Of a stretch of 64,000 nt of DNA, positions 10,907 to 19,504 are shown piece by piece; the first letter of the stretch is position 1, and each line of letters opens with the position of its first letter. Made by a program: the position numbers and the translations under genes. The DNA is from a candidate division NC10 bacterium CSP1-5 (lineage in GTDB: Bacteria > Methylomirabilota > Methylomirabilia > Methylomirabilales > CSP1-5), in assembly GCA_001443495.1 (NCBI GenBank), contig LDXR01000005.1:6696-70695 (forward strand). Reading direction: 5' to 3'. The notes below the pieces were generated by a model that searched no databases, was not told where the DNA came from, and was given only the letters and a program-made list of their open reading frames with translations.

Positions 10907-12172
10907 TCACCCGCGCGGATGGGGGCGCTGTTGGACGAGACGGTACAGGGCCCAGGCGACGTGGATCCGGACTGCCCGTTCCTGATCCTGAAGGGCCGCA
11001 CGGAGGATGTGAGAGGCTTCAGGGTTTCCGATTTCCCCGAGCGTCCACGCAGCCCGAAGGCGGACGTAGGGGTCGGCATCCTGAAGGAAGCCTCGGATGT
11101 GCTCAATCCCCGAGGGATCCTCCAGCCTGCCGAGGATCCAGGCGGAGTAGAGCCGGACTCCCTTCGCCATCCCGGGGTCCGCGACGACCCGATGGAGGAG
11201 TGGACGCGGGGACGAGTCGCCGAGATTCGAAAATGCCTCGGCCGCGTACAGGCGGAGAGAGACGGAGGGATGCTCGAGGGTCCGGTGCAGCAGCGTGAGC
11301 CCCTCCGACTCGCCGAGTCGGGCTAACGCCTCTGCTGCGTATAGTCGGACATAGTCATCCGGATCGGTGAGGAGCTCGAGGAGTGCCGGCGCGACCTCTC
11401 GCTTTCCCAACAGGCCTAATGCCTCGGCCGCCTGCATCCGCATGGAGGCCTGCGACGAGCTCAGGCCCTGGAGCAGCACGGGGGTGGCCCGATGGTCTCC
11501 CGCTCGAGCCAAGCCCTCGGCCGCGGCCATCCGCACCGCCTCCCGCTCGTCCTCGAGGAGCGCACCGAGATGCGCGGTGGCCATTTCGACACCCGACCGC
11601 CCCAGACGCCTGGCGGCTTGGGCCCGGACAGACGGGTCCGGATCGCGCAGAAGCCCGGTGAGGAAGGCAAGGGCGGAAGGCGACGCGAGCCGACCTAACG
11701 CGTCGATGGCGACTGTTCGGGCCGCGGGATCCCCTTTCGAAGCCAGCTCATACAAGAGCGGCAGGACCGCAGGATCTACCAGAGAGGCCACCAGCGGAGC
11801 CGCTCGAACGCGGTCCGCGCCCCCAGCTTCGATCTCCTCTCGAAGGTACGCGTTCAGGATGCGGCCCAACAGTTCGGAACAAGGATCCCCCTCGGTCCGA
11901 CACAGTTCCTGATATTCCCGGAGCGCCTCATCCACGGCGCGGGTATCGACCAGGAGTTTAGCCTTGAGGAGCCGGATGGCGCTGTTGTGGGGGGCCAGAT
12001 TCAGACGCCGATCGAGAACGGCCAAAGCGACATCGGCGCCCGCCTCATCGATGAGCTGTGCGACGTCCGCCGTCAGATCCTCCGGCTTGTGGGAGCAGCC
12101 TGCGACGACCACGAGGACGAGGGTGATCCGAAACCAGCGAACGACTTGCGTGCGGCAGTTTTGAAACTTCAT
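10907..12172 (-). CDS. HEAT-repeat (PBS-lyase-like) lipoprotein
   Basis: A 421-residue protein with a lipoprotein signal ending VVAGC (lipid Cys near residue 26), so probably anchored at the outer or inner membrane. Residues about 30-90 look TPR-like. From about residue 125 on there are some nine HEAT units of roughly 31 residues built on patterns such as VRxxAAxxLGRLG and YVRLYAAEALARLG. Such solenoids mediate protein-protein contacts, and no catalytic motif is seen. It lies downstream of the HD-domain gene with an 81-nt gap. Its ribosome site (AAGAGGG) lies in the arm of a small hairpin. The biological role is unknown. Confidence 0.8.
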   Translation of the reverse strand: MKFQNCRTQVVRWFRITLVLVVVAGCSHKPEDLTADVAQLIDEAGADVALAVLDRRLNLAPHNSAIRLLKAKLLVDTRAVDEALREYQELCRTEGDPCSELLGRILNAYLREEIEAGGADRVRAAPLVASLVDPAVLPLLYELASKGDPAARTVAIDALGRLASPSALAFLTGLLRDPDPSVRAQAARRLGRSGVEMATAHLGALLEDEREAVRMAAAEGLARAGDHRATPVLLQGLSSSQASMRMQAAEALGLLGKREVAPALLELLTDPDDYVRLYAAEALARLGESEGLTLLHRTLEHPSVSLRLYAAEAFSNLGDSSPRPLLHRVVADPGMAKGVRLYSAWILGRLEDPSGIEHIRGFLQDADPYVRLRAAWTLGEIGNPEASHILRAALQDQERAVRIHVAWALYRLVQQRPHPRG

Positions 12173-12175
12173 GCC

Positions 12176-12196
12176 CTCTTACCCGTGCAATAAGAG
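12176..12196 (-). promoter_or_regulatory. Hairpin covering the HEAT-gene ribosome site
   Basis: CTCTTA (12176-12181) and TAAGAG (12191-12196) form a 6-bp stem with a 9-nt loop directly upstream of the HEAT-repeat lipoprotein ATG. The mRNA arm TAAGAG is part of the AAGAGGG ribosome site, so folding could limit initiation. Confidence 0.35.
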
Positions 12197-12253
12197 TGCC
12201 GCCCGTTCAGCGATTCACCGCACACCGATGACCGCCAGGGACGGCGGGACCGC

Positions 12254-13687
12254 TTAGATGTTGGTCGAGACGATCTCCTCCCCGCCGACATTGAGTGCCC
12301 TCGCTGTGGCGACCGAGAGCTGCCGGTCATGGGCGTGGCTCAGGGCGAAGACCCGGCAGTGGGCCACCTTGGGGGGAATATTCTTGAAGAGCTCCCGCAG
12401 AGGCGACGGGGAGACGTCCCCCGTCGAGGGGTTGAAAATGTGAATCCGCTTGCTCCCCTCGGCCAATGGATTGACGGGGCGCGTGTCCTGAGCCGCGAGG
12501 TCCACCCGGAACGGGATATGGCGGAGACGCTCAGGGAGCTGCTTCCGGACGGCGCGCTCGAGCTCCTCCGCGTTCTCAAAACGGACCGCCTGCTCGCTTT
12601 CCGGTATGGAGAGTGGGGGAGAGACGTAGGCCATTTTCCACTTCACCCTGCGGTTCAGAATCTTCCGCCACTCGCGACCCAGGGCCCGCTTCTTGGCGTC
12701 CTGTGCTCGGGGCCACTTCATCACCTCCTGCAGGAGGGACCAGTCGGTGAGCTCCAGATACCGGTCCAGCGCCTGCAGGGGATTCCGGGGGAAGAGGAGC
12801 CGCATGGTCTCGGGAAAGATTTCTTTCATGTGCAGGTCCATGGCGCGGTTCGTCCGGTGGAAATAGACGTCGGAATACATGGCGACCCGGGCATTGACGA
12901 ATCGGAGGAGGCTCGACGACCCGGCTTGGTGCAGCGTCAACCCCTTCTTGGTAAAGAAAGTATAGAAGAGGAGCCGCTCCACATCGACCATGTCCAGGGA
13001 GAAGCCGGTCATATAGGCATCTCGCTGGATGTAATCCATGTTGTCGGCACTGTAGATGCCGGAGAAAACCGGCTGGAGAAATCTGAGCCACTCCGGTGCC
13101 CGGTCGGCCTCGCGGGGCTTGGGCTTGCGGATGAGGAAGGCCACATGGTGCGGATCTAACGACTCACCCTTCTCAAGAGAACCCACCGGGCTCCGTCGGA
13201 TTCCGCGGATGATCTTCCCCAGCTTATTCACGATGATCGCCTGCCCGAGTTGCTCGTGATCGAGATCGTATGTCTTCAGAAAGTTCTCGTCGAAGAAGTG
13301 TCCGAACGGCCCGTGGCCGATGTCGTGGAGCAGTCCGGTCACCCGGAGGAGCTCCCGGATGTACTCCTGGGAGGGGCAGGTCCGCGGGAAGACCGCCCTG
13401 AGGCTCCCATAGAGCTGGTCGGCAAACCGGCCGGCCAGGTGCATCACGCCGAGGACATGCTGAAAGCGGCTATGCTCTGCGGCCGGATAGACCCACCAGG
13501 CGCCCTGGAGCTGATGGATCATCCGCAGACGCTGCATCCAGGGGCTGTCGATCAGATCCTTCTCCGTCTGTTCCTCTTTTCCCTGCATCGGCACCGTGAA
13601 CTGAATATACCGGTAGAGCGGGTCGGCCAGCAGGGCCACCCCCTCGTAGGGAACAGCGGTGACGTGATCGCGCGATCGGGTCCTCAC
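12254..13687 (-). CDS. HD-domain phosphohydrolase (dGTPase/SAMHD1-like family)
   Basis: A 477-residue cytosolic protein of the broad HD superfamily group that includes SAMHD1-like deoxynucleotide hydrolases. The metal-binding pattern is visible as HSRFQH near residue 74 and LLHDIGHGPFGHFFD near residue 120. A later block, YSADNMDYIQRDAYMTG, is typical of this group and contains a further aspartate. The start is set at the GTG at 13687 because GGGAGGGAGAGG precedes it and a terminator-like hairpin ends about 40 nt upstream; a GTG at 13723 is less likely. The long leader (promoter at 13858-13886, structured RNA, terminator) suggests regulation by transcription attenuation. The substrate is unknown. 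Confidence 0.82.
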   Translation of the reverse strand: MRTRSRDHVTAVPYEGVALLADPLYRYIQFTVPMQGKEEQTEKDLIDSPWMQRLRMIHQLQGAWWVYPAAEHSRFQHVLGVMHLAGRFADQLYGSLRAVFPRTCPSQEYIRELLRVTGLLHDIGHGPFGHFFDENFLKTYDLDHEQLGQAIIVNKLGKIIRGIRRSPVGSLEKGESLDPHHVAFLIRKPKPREADRAPEWLRFLQPVFSGIYSADNMDYIQRDAYMTGFSLDMVDVERLLFYTFFTKKGLTLHQAGSSSLLRFVNARVAMYSDVYFHRTNRAMDLHMKEIFPETMRLLFPRNPLQALDRYLELTDWSLLQEVMKWPRAQDAKKRALGREWRKILNRRVKWKMAYVSPPLSIPESEQAVRFENAEELERAVRKQLPERLRHIPFRVDLAAQDTRPVNPLAEGSKRIHIFNPSTGDVSPSPLRELFKNIPPKVAHCRVFALSHAHDRQLSVATARALNVGGEEIVSTNI

Positions 13688-13729
13688 TCCTCTCCCTCCC
13701 AGGCCGCAATGGACCTGCCCCAAAGAAAC

Positions 13730-13763
13730 AAGGCATCACCGCCTCGACGGACGGTGATGCCTT
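13730..13763 (-). terminator. Terminator-like hairpin in the HD-gene leader
   Basis: A 12-bp perfect stem (AAGGCATCACCG with CGGTGATGCCTT) with a 10-nt loop is followed on the minus strand by GTTTCTTTGG. The U-tract is imperfect. It lies between the structured leader and the GTG start of the HD-domain gene, so it could act as an attenuator rather than a plain end-of-gene terminator. Confidence 0.55.
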
Positions 13764-13793
13764 GCCTGGGATCAGGCCCGACCATGACCCTCC

Positions 13794-13849
13794 CTACCAG
13801 ACGCTCCGCCGGGGTGTGGCGGTCTCGCCATCACTGCCCCCTCTGGTAG
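13794..13849 (-). ncRNA. Structured leader RNA of unknown class
   Basis: The predicted transcript from the 13858-13886 promoter begins almost exactly at an 8-bp perfect outer stem (CTACCAGA, 13849-13842, with TCTGGTAG, 13801-13794). Inside are a TGGCG/CGCCA hairpin and a GGGG/CCCC helix. The position, immediately after a strong promoter and before a terminator, is that of a riboswitch or ncRNA. I compared it by eye with common classes (TPP, cobalamin, fluoride, ZTP, SRP RNA) and found no match. Confidence 0.4.
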
Positions 13850-13857
13850 CCCGTCTC

Positions 13858-13886
13858 CTTATAACACGTCACCGGAGGTGGGTCAA
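13858..13886 (-). promoter_or_regulatory. Strong sigma-70-like promoter before the HD leader
   Basis: The minus strand has TTGACC (13886-13881), a 17-nt spacer and TATAAG (13863-13858). The predicted start, near 13851, is one or two bases before the structured leader stem. Confidence 0.65.
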
Positions 13887-13893
13887 GGCGGAC

Positions 13894-13952
13894 GGTGATG
13901 GGTGGTGAGTGCCGGGCATTGGGTGATGGGTGTTGGGTGTTCGCTGTTGGGG
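13894..13952. repeat. Heptamer array after xerD
   Basis: Degenerate 7-nt units of the type GGGTGTT/GGGTGAT run through this gap and begin within about 10 nt of the xerD stop at 13960. Confidence 0.6.
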
Positions 13953-13959
13953 ATCGGGA

Positions 13960-14856
13960 TCAGGAGCGGGGGTGGAACCGTTCATGGATCTCGCGGAGAC
14001 GGGCCCGACTGACGTGGGTGTAGATCTGCGTGGTCGAGATGTCGGCGTGACCGAGCATCAGTTGCACGGAACGCAGGTCCGCACCGCGTTCGAGCAGGTG
14101 CGTGGCAAAGGAGTGGCGCAGCGTATGGGGGGTGATTCGTTTGAGGACCCCGGCCTTTCCTGCGTATGATCGGATACTCTTCCAGAAGGCCTGGCGGGTC
14201 AGGCGCCGGCCGTCTCGCCCCAGAAAGAGAAAGGGGGTCTCTCGCTCGGCAGCGAGGGATGGCCGGCCCCGGGTGAGATACTCCTTTAGCCACTGGAGCG
14301 CGGAAGATCCCACGGGGACGATCCGCTCCTTGGCTCCCTTGCCCAGGCAACGGATGAAGCCGACCGTCGGGTCCAAGGCGGTCAGGGGGGCGGAGAGGAG
14401 TTCCGAAACCCGTAAGCCGGTCGCGTACACAAGCTCGAGCATCGCCTTATCCCTGAGCCCTCGTGGTTTTGAGACATCGGGGGTCTTGAGCAACCGCTCG
14501 ACCTCGTCGGTGGAGAGGACATTCGGGAGTGGCCGGGACACTCGGGGAAGCCGAAGCAGGGACGTGGGGTCACTGCGGACGTACCCCTCGGCGGCCAGGA
14601 ACCGATGGAAGCTTCTCAGAGCCGAGATCGCCCTGGCGACGGAGCGGGGGGCGAGACCGGAGGCCCGCAGCCCCGCGAGGAAAGCCTGGAGATGCGCAAG
14701 AGACACGTCACCGGGGGACGAGAGCCCCTGCTTCTCCAGGAAGACCAGATATCTTCCAAGATCGCGCGAGTAAGCCGCCCGGGTGTTGTCCGCAACTCCC
14801 CGCTCTACCGTCATGGCGTTCAAGAACTCATCAAGGAAGGTGTGCAGGTTACCCAT
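13960..14856 (-). CDS. xerD: Tyrosine recombinase XerD/XerC
   Basis: A site-specific recombinase of 298 residues, the standard Xer length, that resolves chromosome dimers at dif. The N-terminal SAM-like core-binding domain spans about residues 1-90. The catalytic set is visible: Arg in GLRVSELL, Lys in GKGAKERIVP, HTLRHSFATHLLERG (His and Arg), GHADISTTQIYTHV (His and the nucleophile Tyr). The ATG overlaps the dtd stop (TGATG), so the two are coupled. Whether it is XerC, XerD or a single-Xer system cannot be decided here; the pattern is slightly more XerD-like. A heptamer array follows its stop. Confidence 0.9.
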   Translation of the reverse strand: MGNLHTFLDEFLNAMTVERGVADNTRAAYSRDLGRYLVFLEKQGLSSPGDVSLAHLQAFLAGLRASGLAPRSVARAISALRSFHRFLAAEGYVRSDPTSLLRLPRVSRPLPNVLSTDEVERLLKTPDVSKPRGLRDKAMLELVYATGLRVSELLSAPLTALDPTVGFIRCLGKGAKERIVPVGSSALQWLKEYLTRGRPSLAAERETPFLFLGRDGRRLTRQAFWKSIRSYAGKAGVLKRITPHTLRHSFATHLLERGADLRSVQLMLGHADISTTQIYTHVSRARLREIHERFHPRS

Positions 14857-14925
14857 CAGTCCTCAGTCCTCGGCCCTGAAAGACTCTGGTATCTGCGGTC
14901 TGGGGTTTCCAGGAGAAGGGTGACC
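14856..14925. repeat. Heptamer array inside dtd 3' end
   Basis: TCAGTCC-type units (CAGTCCTCAGTCCTCGG at the left end) and GGTCTGG-type units form the last codons of dtd and reach the xerD start. Confidence 0.5.
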
Positions 14926-15338
14926 GGACCATCGTTCTCCAGCTCGACCAGCATCCGCGCCCCAAAGACCCCCGACTGAACCGGCACCCCCCGTCCGCGC
15001 AGATCCCGGACAAACCGCTGGTACATCGGTTCCGCCTCTGCCGGTCTGGCCGCTGCCGTGAAATCGGGACGCCTACCCTTTCGGACATCGCCGTACAGGG
15101 TAAACTGGGAGACCACCAAGGCCTCCCCGCCGACCTCTAGCAGGGAGCGATCCATACGCCCCTCAACATCTTCAAAGACCCGCAGGTGAGCGATCTTCTC
15201 TGCCATCCAGCCGACTTCGCCTTCTCCATCATCCCTGCCCACCCCAACAAAGATGATGAGGCCAGGGCCGATCTGGGCCACGGCCCGTTCGCCGACGTTC
15301 ACCGCAGCCCGGCGCACCCGTTGAACGACTGCCCGCAT
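14856..15338 (-). CDS. dtd: D-aminoacyl-tRNA deacylase
   Basis: Removes D-amino acids (and glycine) from mischarged tRNA in the cytoplasm. The translation from the ATG at 15338 opens MRAVVQRV and carries the family motifs SQFTLYGD near residue 78 and NDGPVTLLLET near residue 133, the latter with the Gly-Pro loop that gives chirality selectivity. At 160 residues it is about 10-15 longer than usual. The extra tail, PDRRYQSLSGPRTED, is encoded by an intergenic-type heptamer array that has been read into the frame. It is translationally coupled to xerD. Confidence 0.93.
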   Translation of the reverse strand: MRAVVQRVRRAAVNVGERAVAQIGPGLIIFVGVGRDDGEGEVGWMAEKIAHLRVFEDVEGRMDRSLLEVGGEALVVSQFTLYGDVRKGRRPDFTAAARPAEAEPMYQRFVRDLRGRGVPVQSGVFGARMLVELENDGPVTLLLETPDRRYQSLSGPRTED

Positions 15339-15349
15339 TCCGCTTCCGC

Positions 15350-15375
15350 TCCAGCTATCAGCTGTCAGCCCTTGA
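15350..15375. repeat. Short heptamer stretch between pilD and dtd
   Basis: GCTATCAGCTGTCAGCC: two to three units of the GCTGTCA type between the pilD stop (15398) and the dtd start. Confidence 0.4.
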
Positions 15376-15397
15376 CTGCTGGAACGCTCGCAGGCGC

Positions 15398-16204
15398 CTA
15401 CAGACGCCATCGCACCAGACGAACGTACCCTGCGATGAGATCGTCCCCCCAATAGAGGGCCAGGATCGCCCCCAGGGCCAGAAAGGGCCCGAAGGGCATA
15501 GGGTCCTTACGACCCTTCCTCCCCGAGGCGAGCAGGAAGAGGGCGATGACCGATCCCGTGAGCGTCCCGAGGAAGATGGTGAGGAGCGCCGCGCGCCACC
15601 CCAGCAGGGCGCCCACCATCGCGGTGAGCTTGATGTCCCCGCCCCCCATCCCCCCCCGACTCAGGACCGCCACGAGATACAGGATGCCCCCACCGACGAG
15701 AGTTCCCGCGAGCGCCTCAAGGGGGGTCGGCGGGGAGAAAGCCGCGGGGATCCCATCCCCCCTGATCAAGAACCAGGCCAAGACGCTCCAGGTGAGGCCG
15801 ATGGCGATCCCGGGAAGGGTAATGACGTCGGGGACGATCTGATGCTCGAGGTCGATAAAGGTGACAATTACCAGCGCCGCGACAAAAGCCCACAGGATGC
15901 CTGTATGCCACGTGAGGCCGAATCGGAGGACGGTCACCGCAAAGAGAGAGCCGGTGAGGAGCTCGACGACCGGGTACTGCCAAGAGATCCGGTGTCCGCA
16001 GCTCCGGCACTGCCCCTTGAGGAGAAGGAAGCTGAGAACGGGGATATTGTCATATGCCTTAATCGCCGTCCGACAATTGGGACATCGGGAGCCGGGGATA
16101 ACGACGCTCTCACCCTGGGGGAGTCGATGGATGCAGACATTGCCAAAACTCCCCACGATGAGTCCCAACACGAAGCTGACCGCGACGCCCAAGGGATTAT
16201 TCAC
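15398..16204 (-). CDS. pilD: Prepilin peptidase / N-methyltransferase
   Basis: An integral membrane aspartyl protease (A24 family) of 268 residues that cleaves type IV prepilin leaders and methylates the new N-terminus. The cytoplasmic loop carries two CxxC pairs (CPNC near residue 41, CRSC near residue 66) as in the bifunctional enzyme. The catalytic aspartates lie in FIDLEHQIVPD and GGGDIKL. About eight membrane helices are visible. It closes the pilus locus, downstream of three pilin genes whose leaders end KG^FTLIEL, its expected substrates. Confidence 0.95.
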   Translation of the reverse strand: MNNPLGVAVSFVLGLIVGSFGNVCIHRLPQGESVVIPGSRCPNCRTAIKAYDNIPVLSFLLLKGQCRSCGHRISWQYPVVELLTGSLFAVTVLRFGLTWHTGILWAFVAALVIVTFIDLEHQIVPDVITLPGIAIGLTWSVLAWFLIRGDGIPAAFSPPTPLEALAGTLVGGGILYLVAVLSRGGMGGGDIKLTAMVGALLGWRAALLTIFLGTLTGSVIALFLLASGRKGRKDPMPFGPFLALGAILALYWGDDLIAGYVRLVRWRL

Positions 16205-16228
16205 GGCTTGCGATCCTGAGGATCCTCG

Positions 16229-19200
16229 CTACTTGACCTCGGCTATGACCTCATCGAGATACCGCAAGAGGGAGAGATCGTCCGGGTTCCTCCTCGCCCC
16301 TTGCGCAAGTTCGTCGAAGGCCCGCCGATGCTCTTGGTGACGCACATGATACTTGGCACGGCCAACGTAGGCAGCCGCAAGACGGGGGTTATGCCGGATG
16401 GCCTCCCCGTAGTGACGAAAAGCTTCCTCCTGCTCTCCACCCCGATCCAGCGCCTGCGCGAGGGAGAGATGCAGCTCGGCACCCTCGGGGGCGAGGCCAA
16501 GGGCCCTGCGGTATGCCTCAATGGCCTGGGGGACGGCATCGACCGCCATTAGGGCCTCTCCCAGACGGGCGAAGGTGGTCGGGGCATCTGGACGGAGGTC
16601 TGCCGCCTTCTGGTAGGCGCGTCTCGCCTCCTCTGCCTGTCCCCGCGCCATGAGAAGCTGTCCGAGGAGGAAATGGGCGTCGGCCAGATGCTCCTGGGCC
16701 GCGATGGCCTTCCGCGCATACTCTTCCGCCTGTTTGGGAAGGCGCTGCTGATGGTGGAGGATCGCCATCCTGAAGAGGGCCCGGGGATGACGCGGGTCCA
16801 CCTTCAGGGCCGTCTCGAGGTCTGCCACCGCACGAAGTGGCAGCTTCTCTTGCTGCCATAGCTCTGCCCGGAGGATAAGCGAGGGGAGATGATGCGGACT
16901 GTGCACCAGGGCCAGATTCACATGGCGAAGGGCCTCTTCCGTATCCCTCTTGCCCCACACCGCCTTGGCGAGGTGGAACCGGAACTCGGCGGAACTCAGC
17001 ATCCCCGGTGCACCCCCCGCGATGGGAGGGAGTTCTTGTCGCCGATAACTTCGGGCGAGGCTTTGATTCAGCCGAACGGTCTCGAGGTACAGGCTCGTCG
17101 GGGCTGAAAATTCGAGGAAGGGAAGATCGTCGCTGTTCAGCGCCGCATTCTGACTGAAAAGGGCAGCATCCTGCTCCCCCAAGACGAAATCTGCCAAGAC
17201 CGCCTCCGCGGAATCGAAGCCTAAAGACCTGAGATCCTCCATGAGCCCGGGAAGGGCTGCAGCCTCTCGCCAATGCGCAAGATCCACCACGAGAGGCTTC
17301 ATCGTTCCCATGAGGAGGAAGTCCCCGCCGAGGGTCTGCCAGATGGTGGTGTGGGGAAATACAGTCCGAAATGTCCTGATCACCATCTTGAGGTCTTGCG
17401 GCAGGATATTATAGATCTGGATCCACTGGCAGATCACCCCGTCGGGAGCCAGTCTGGCCCTGGCCGCCTGGTAGAATTCAAGGGTGAAGAGATTGCCGAT
17501 GCCGCTGATCCAGGGATTGGAGGGCTCGGAGATGATGACGTCATACGTGGCGGGCGTGCTCAGCAGGAAATTCCGCCCATCGGCGATGACCACCTTGAGG
17601 CGAGGATCCTGGAGGACGCTGCGATTTTCCTTTTCAAAGAAGGCCGCCGCCTCAACCACTGCCGGCTCAATTTCGACGACGTCGATCTGCTCCACCGGGT
17701 GTCTGGCTACCGCCCCCGCGGTCACCCCACTCCCCATGCCGATGATCAGGACCTTCTTCGATCCTGAAGTAAGGAAGAGCGGGATATGACCGGACATCAA
17801 CTGGGTATGCATGTCCAGGTTATTGCTGGCGTCGGTTTTCCCATTCGTCTTCAGAAATCGCCCCCTGCCCTTTTGATGGACAGAAATAGTCGCATTGAGG
17901 CCTTCCTTGAAAAAGAGGAGGTCATCGGCTTTGGCGAGCTCATCGAGCCCGAGGTTCGGTCCGCTCGTGAGGTACCTTTGCCCGTAGACGGCGACCCCGC
18001 TTGCCATGAGATGGGGATCCCACCGAGGGATCAGGAAGGCCAGGATGATGGCAACGCAGGCCATCGCCGCTCCGGCACTGGCTCGCCAGGCTCGCGCCTC
18101 CATCCATGTCAGGGAGACGAGGATCCCCCCGATCACGAGATTGAGAAAGGCTGCAAGGGTCAAGGCGTTCTGCGCACCCATCCACGGGATGAAGAAGAAG
18201 CCCCCCAGGAAGGATCCGAGGATCGATCCAAAGGTATTGATGGCGTACAGGGTGCCGATGTTGCCACCGAGGTGCTGGACGTGCCGTGTGCAGATCTTGA
18301 CCACACAGGGGAAGGTCGCGCCGATCAACAGGGTAGGGATGATCATGACGAAAAAACTCACCACAAACTGGATGACCTGGAGCCCTCCAAAGGAAAAGTT
18401 GACCAGCCCCGCCATCCGCAAAAAGAGATCCGGCAGCCGATCGAAGAAGGGGATGGTCAACAGCGAAGAGAACCCGATGAAGATCTCGAGCCAGCCGAAC
18501 GAGTTGGGGCGCAACTCCTCCTTGTCGCGAAAGAGACGGGAGAAGGCATAGCTGCCGCCGGCCAGGCCAATCAGAAAGGTGGCCAGCATGGTGGTAAAGG
18601 CGTAGACAGAGCTGCCCAGCACCAGGGACAGGGCCCGCGTCCAGGCGATCTCATAGATCATGGACGCACCACCCGCAATGCCGAACATCAGGGCGACCAG
18701 CACGGTCGGCCGAAGATGCAGCCTGCCCACGAGGACCCGCTGGTCATCCCTGGCTTCCGGGAGACGTCCAACCTCTTGAGCCACGCCCTCTGCCTGAAGG
18801 GCCGGCAGACGTCGCGAAAACGCCACGCAGAGCAGCCCAATGCCCAGGTTGAGGGTGGCGGTGAACCAAATCGTGTCACCTACTCCCATAACCGGGAGGA
18901 GAACGAAACCGGCGCCGATCGTCCCCACCACGGCGCCGGCGGTATTCAGGGCATAGATCCCACCCACGCCGTAGCCAATTTCTGCTTCCCTGCGCACAAA
19001 GTATCGGCTCAGGACCGGCAGGGTGCCACCCATGAGGGTCGTGGGGGCCACCAGGATGAGAAACACGAGACCGAACTGGAAGAGGGTGAACAGCAGCAGG
19101 TTTTCGCGGCCCATTTGATAGGAGGCGAGATAGATCTTTTCCACTCCTCGGAAGAGCAACGGGGTGCACAGGCAATACAGCCCGATCCCTATCTCCATGA

Positions 19201-19459
19201 GGCCATAGAGATGAACGTGCCTCCTGGCGCGATCAGCAACAGGACCCAGCAGGTAGCTTCCCAGGGCCAATCCGCCAAAAAAGGCGGCAAGGACGGTCGT
19301 CACGGCATAGACCGTGTTGCCGAAGACAAGGCCAGCCATCCGAGTCCAGACCACCTCGTAAACGAGGCCCGTCGCCCCCGAAAGGAAGAAGCAGACGAGA
19401 AGCGCCAGATGAACTCGACGGATCTCAGAAGGTGCTAGTTCGCTCTTCGTCGATTGCAT
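16229..19459 (-). CDS. Membrane-anchored spermidine-synthase-like protein with TPR tail
   Basis: A 1076-residue three-part fusion. Residues 1 to about 470 form roughly a dozen or more transmembrane helices in two similar halves (GATGLVYEVVWTRMAGLVFGN and GGASMIYEIAWTRALSLVLGS align), typical of the membrane part of the fused spermidine-synthase family. Residues about 530-760 are a Rossmann methyltransferase-like domain with VLIIGMGSGVTAGAV and EPSNPWISG. The rest holds about eight TPR units. Canonical polyamine residues were not checked, so aminopropyl transfer is not assured. It sits between the TPR/ABC genes and pilD in the pilus locus, so a role linked to pili or the envelope is possible but inferred. 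Confidence 0.8.
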   Translation of the reverse strand: MQSTKSELAPSEIRRVHLALLVCFFLSGATGLVYEVVWTRMAGLVFGNTVYAVTTVLAAFFGGLALGSYLLGPVADRARRHVHLYGLMEIGIGLYCLCTPLLFRGVEKIYLASYQMGRENLLLFTLFQFGLVFLILVAPTTLMGGTLPVLSRYFVRREAEIGYGVGGIYALNTAGAVVGTIGAGFVLLPVMGVGDTIWFTATLNLGIGLLCVAFSRRLPALQAEGVAQEVGRLPEARDDQRVLVGRLHLRPTVLVALMFGIAGGASMIYEIAWTRALSLVLGSSVYAFTTMLATFLIGLAGGSYAFSRLFRDKEELRPNSFGWLEIFIGFSSLLTIPFFDRLPDLFLRMAGLVNFSFGGLQVIQFVVSFFVMIIPTLLIGATFPCVVKICTRHVQHLGGNIGTLYAINTFGSILGSFLGGFFFIPWMGAQNALTLAAFLNLVIGGILVSLTWMEARAWRASAGAAMACVAIILAFLIPRWDPHLMASGVAVYGQRYLTSGPNLGLDELAKADDLLFFKEGLNATISVHQKGRGRFLKTNGKTDASNNLDMHTQLMSGHIPLFLTSGSKKVLIIGMGSGVTAGAVARHPVEQIDVVEIEPAVVEAAAFFEKENRSVLQDPRLKVVIADGRNFLLSTPATYDVIISEPSNPWISGIGNLFTLEFYQAARARLAPDGVICQWIQIYNILPQDLKMVIRTFRTVFPHTTIWQTLGGDFLLMGTMKPLVVDLAHWREAAALPGLMEDLRSLGFDSAEAVLADFVLGEQDAALFSQNAALNSDDLPFLEFSAPTSLYLETVRLNQSLARSYRRQELPPIAGGAPGMLSSAEFRFHLAKAVWGKRDTEEALRHVNLALVHSPHHLPSLILRAELWQQEKLPLRAVADLETALKVDPRHPRALFRMAILHHQQRLPKQAEEYARKAIAAQEHLADAHFLLGQLLMARGQAEEARRAYQKAADLRPDAPTTFARLGEALMAVDAVPQAIEAYRRALGLAPEGAELHLSLAQALDRGGEQEEAFRHYGEAIRHNPRLAAAYVGRAKYHVRHQEHRRAFDELAQGARRNPDDLSLLRYLDEVIAEVK

Positions 19460-19504
19460 GTGCTTTCTCGATCAGCATCTTTGCGCAGCAAGGCAGCCGT
19501 TCCC

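Noticed and set aside
13730-13850. SRP (4.5S) RNA, ZTP, TPP or fluoride riboswitch in the HD-gene leader
   Set aside because: The diagnostic loops (for example the SRP GGAAG tetraloop region or the TPP CTGAGA box) are not found.
17786-19438. A 550-codon plus-strand open frame opposite the membrane/TPR fusion gene
   Set aside because: It is a mirror of a GC-rich minus-strand gene, with low-complexity Glu/Gly/Asp/His composition and no domain. The same holds for long plus-strand frames at 39924-41438 and 52231-53745 opposite nuoL1 and nuoL2.
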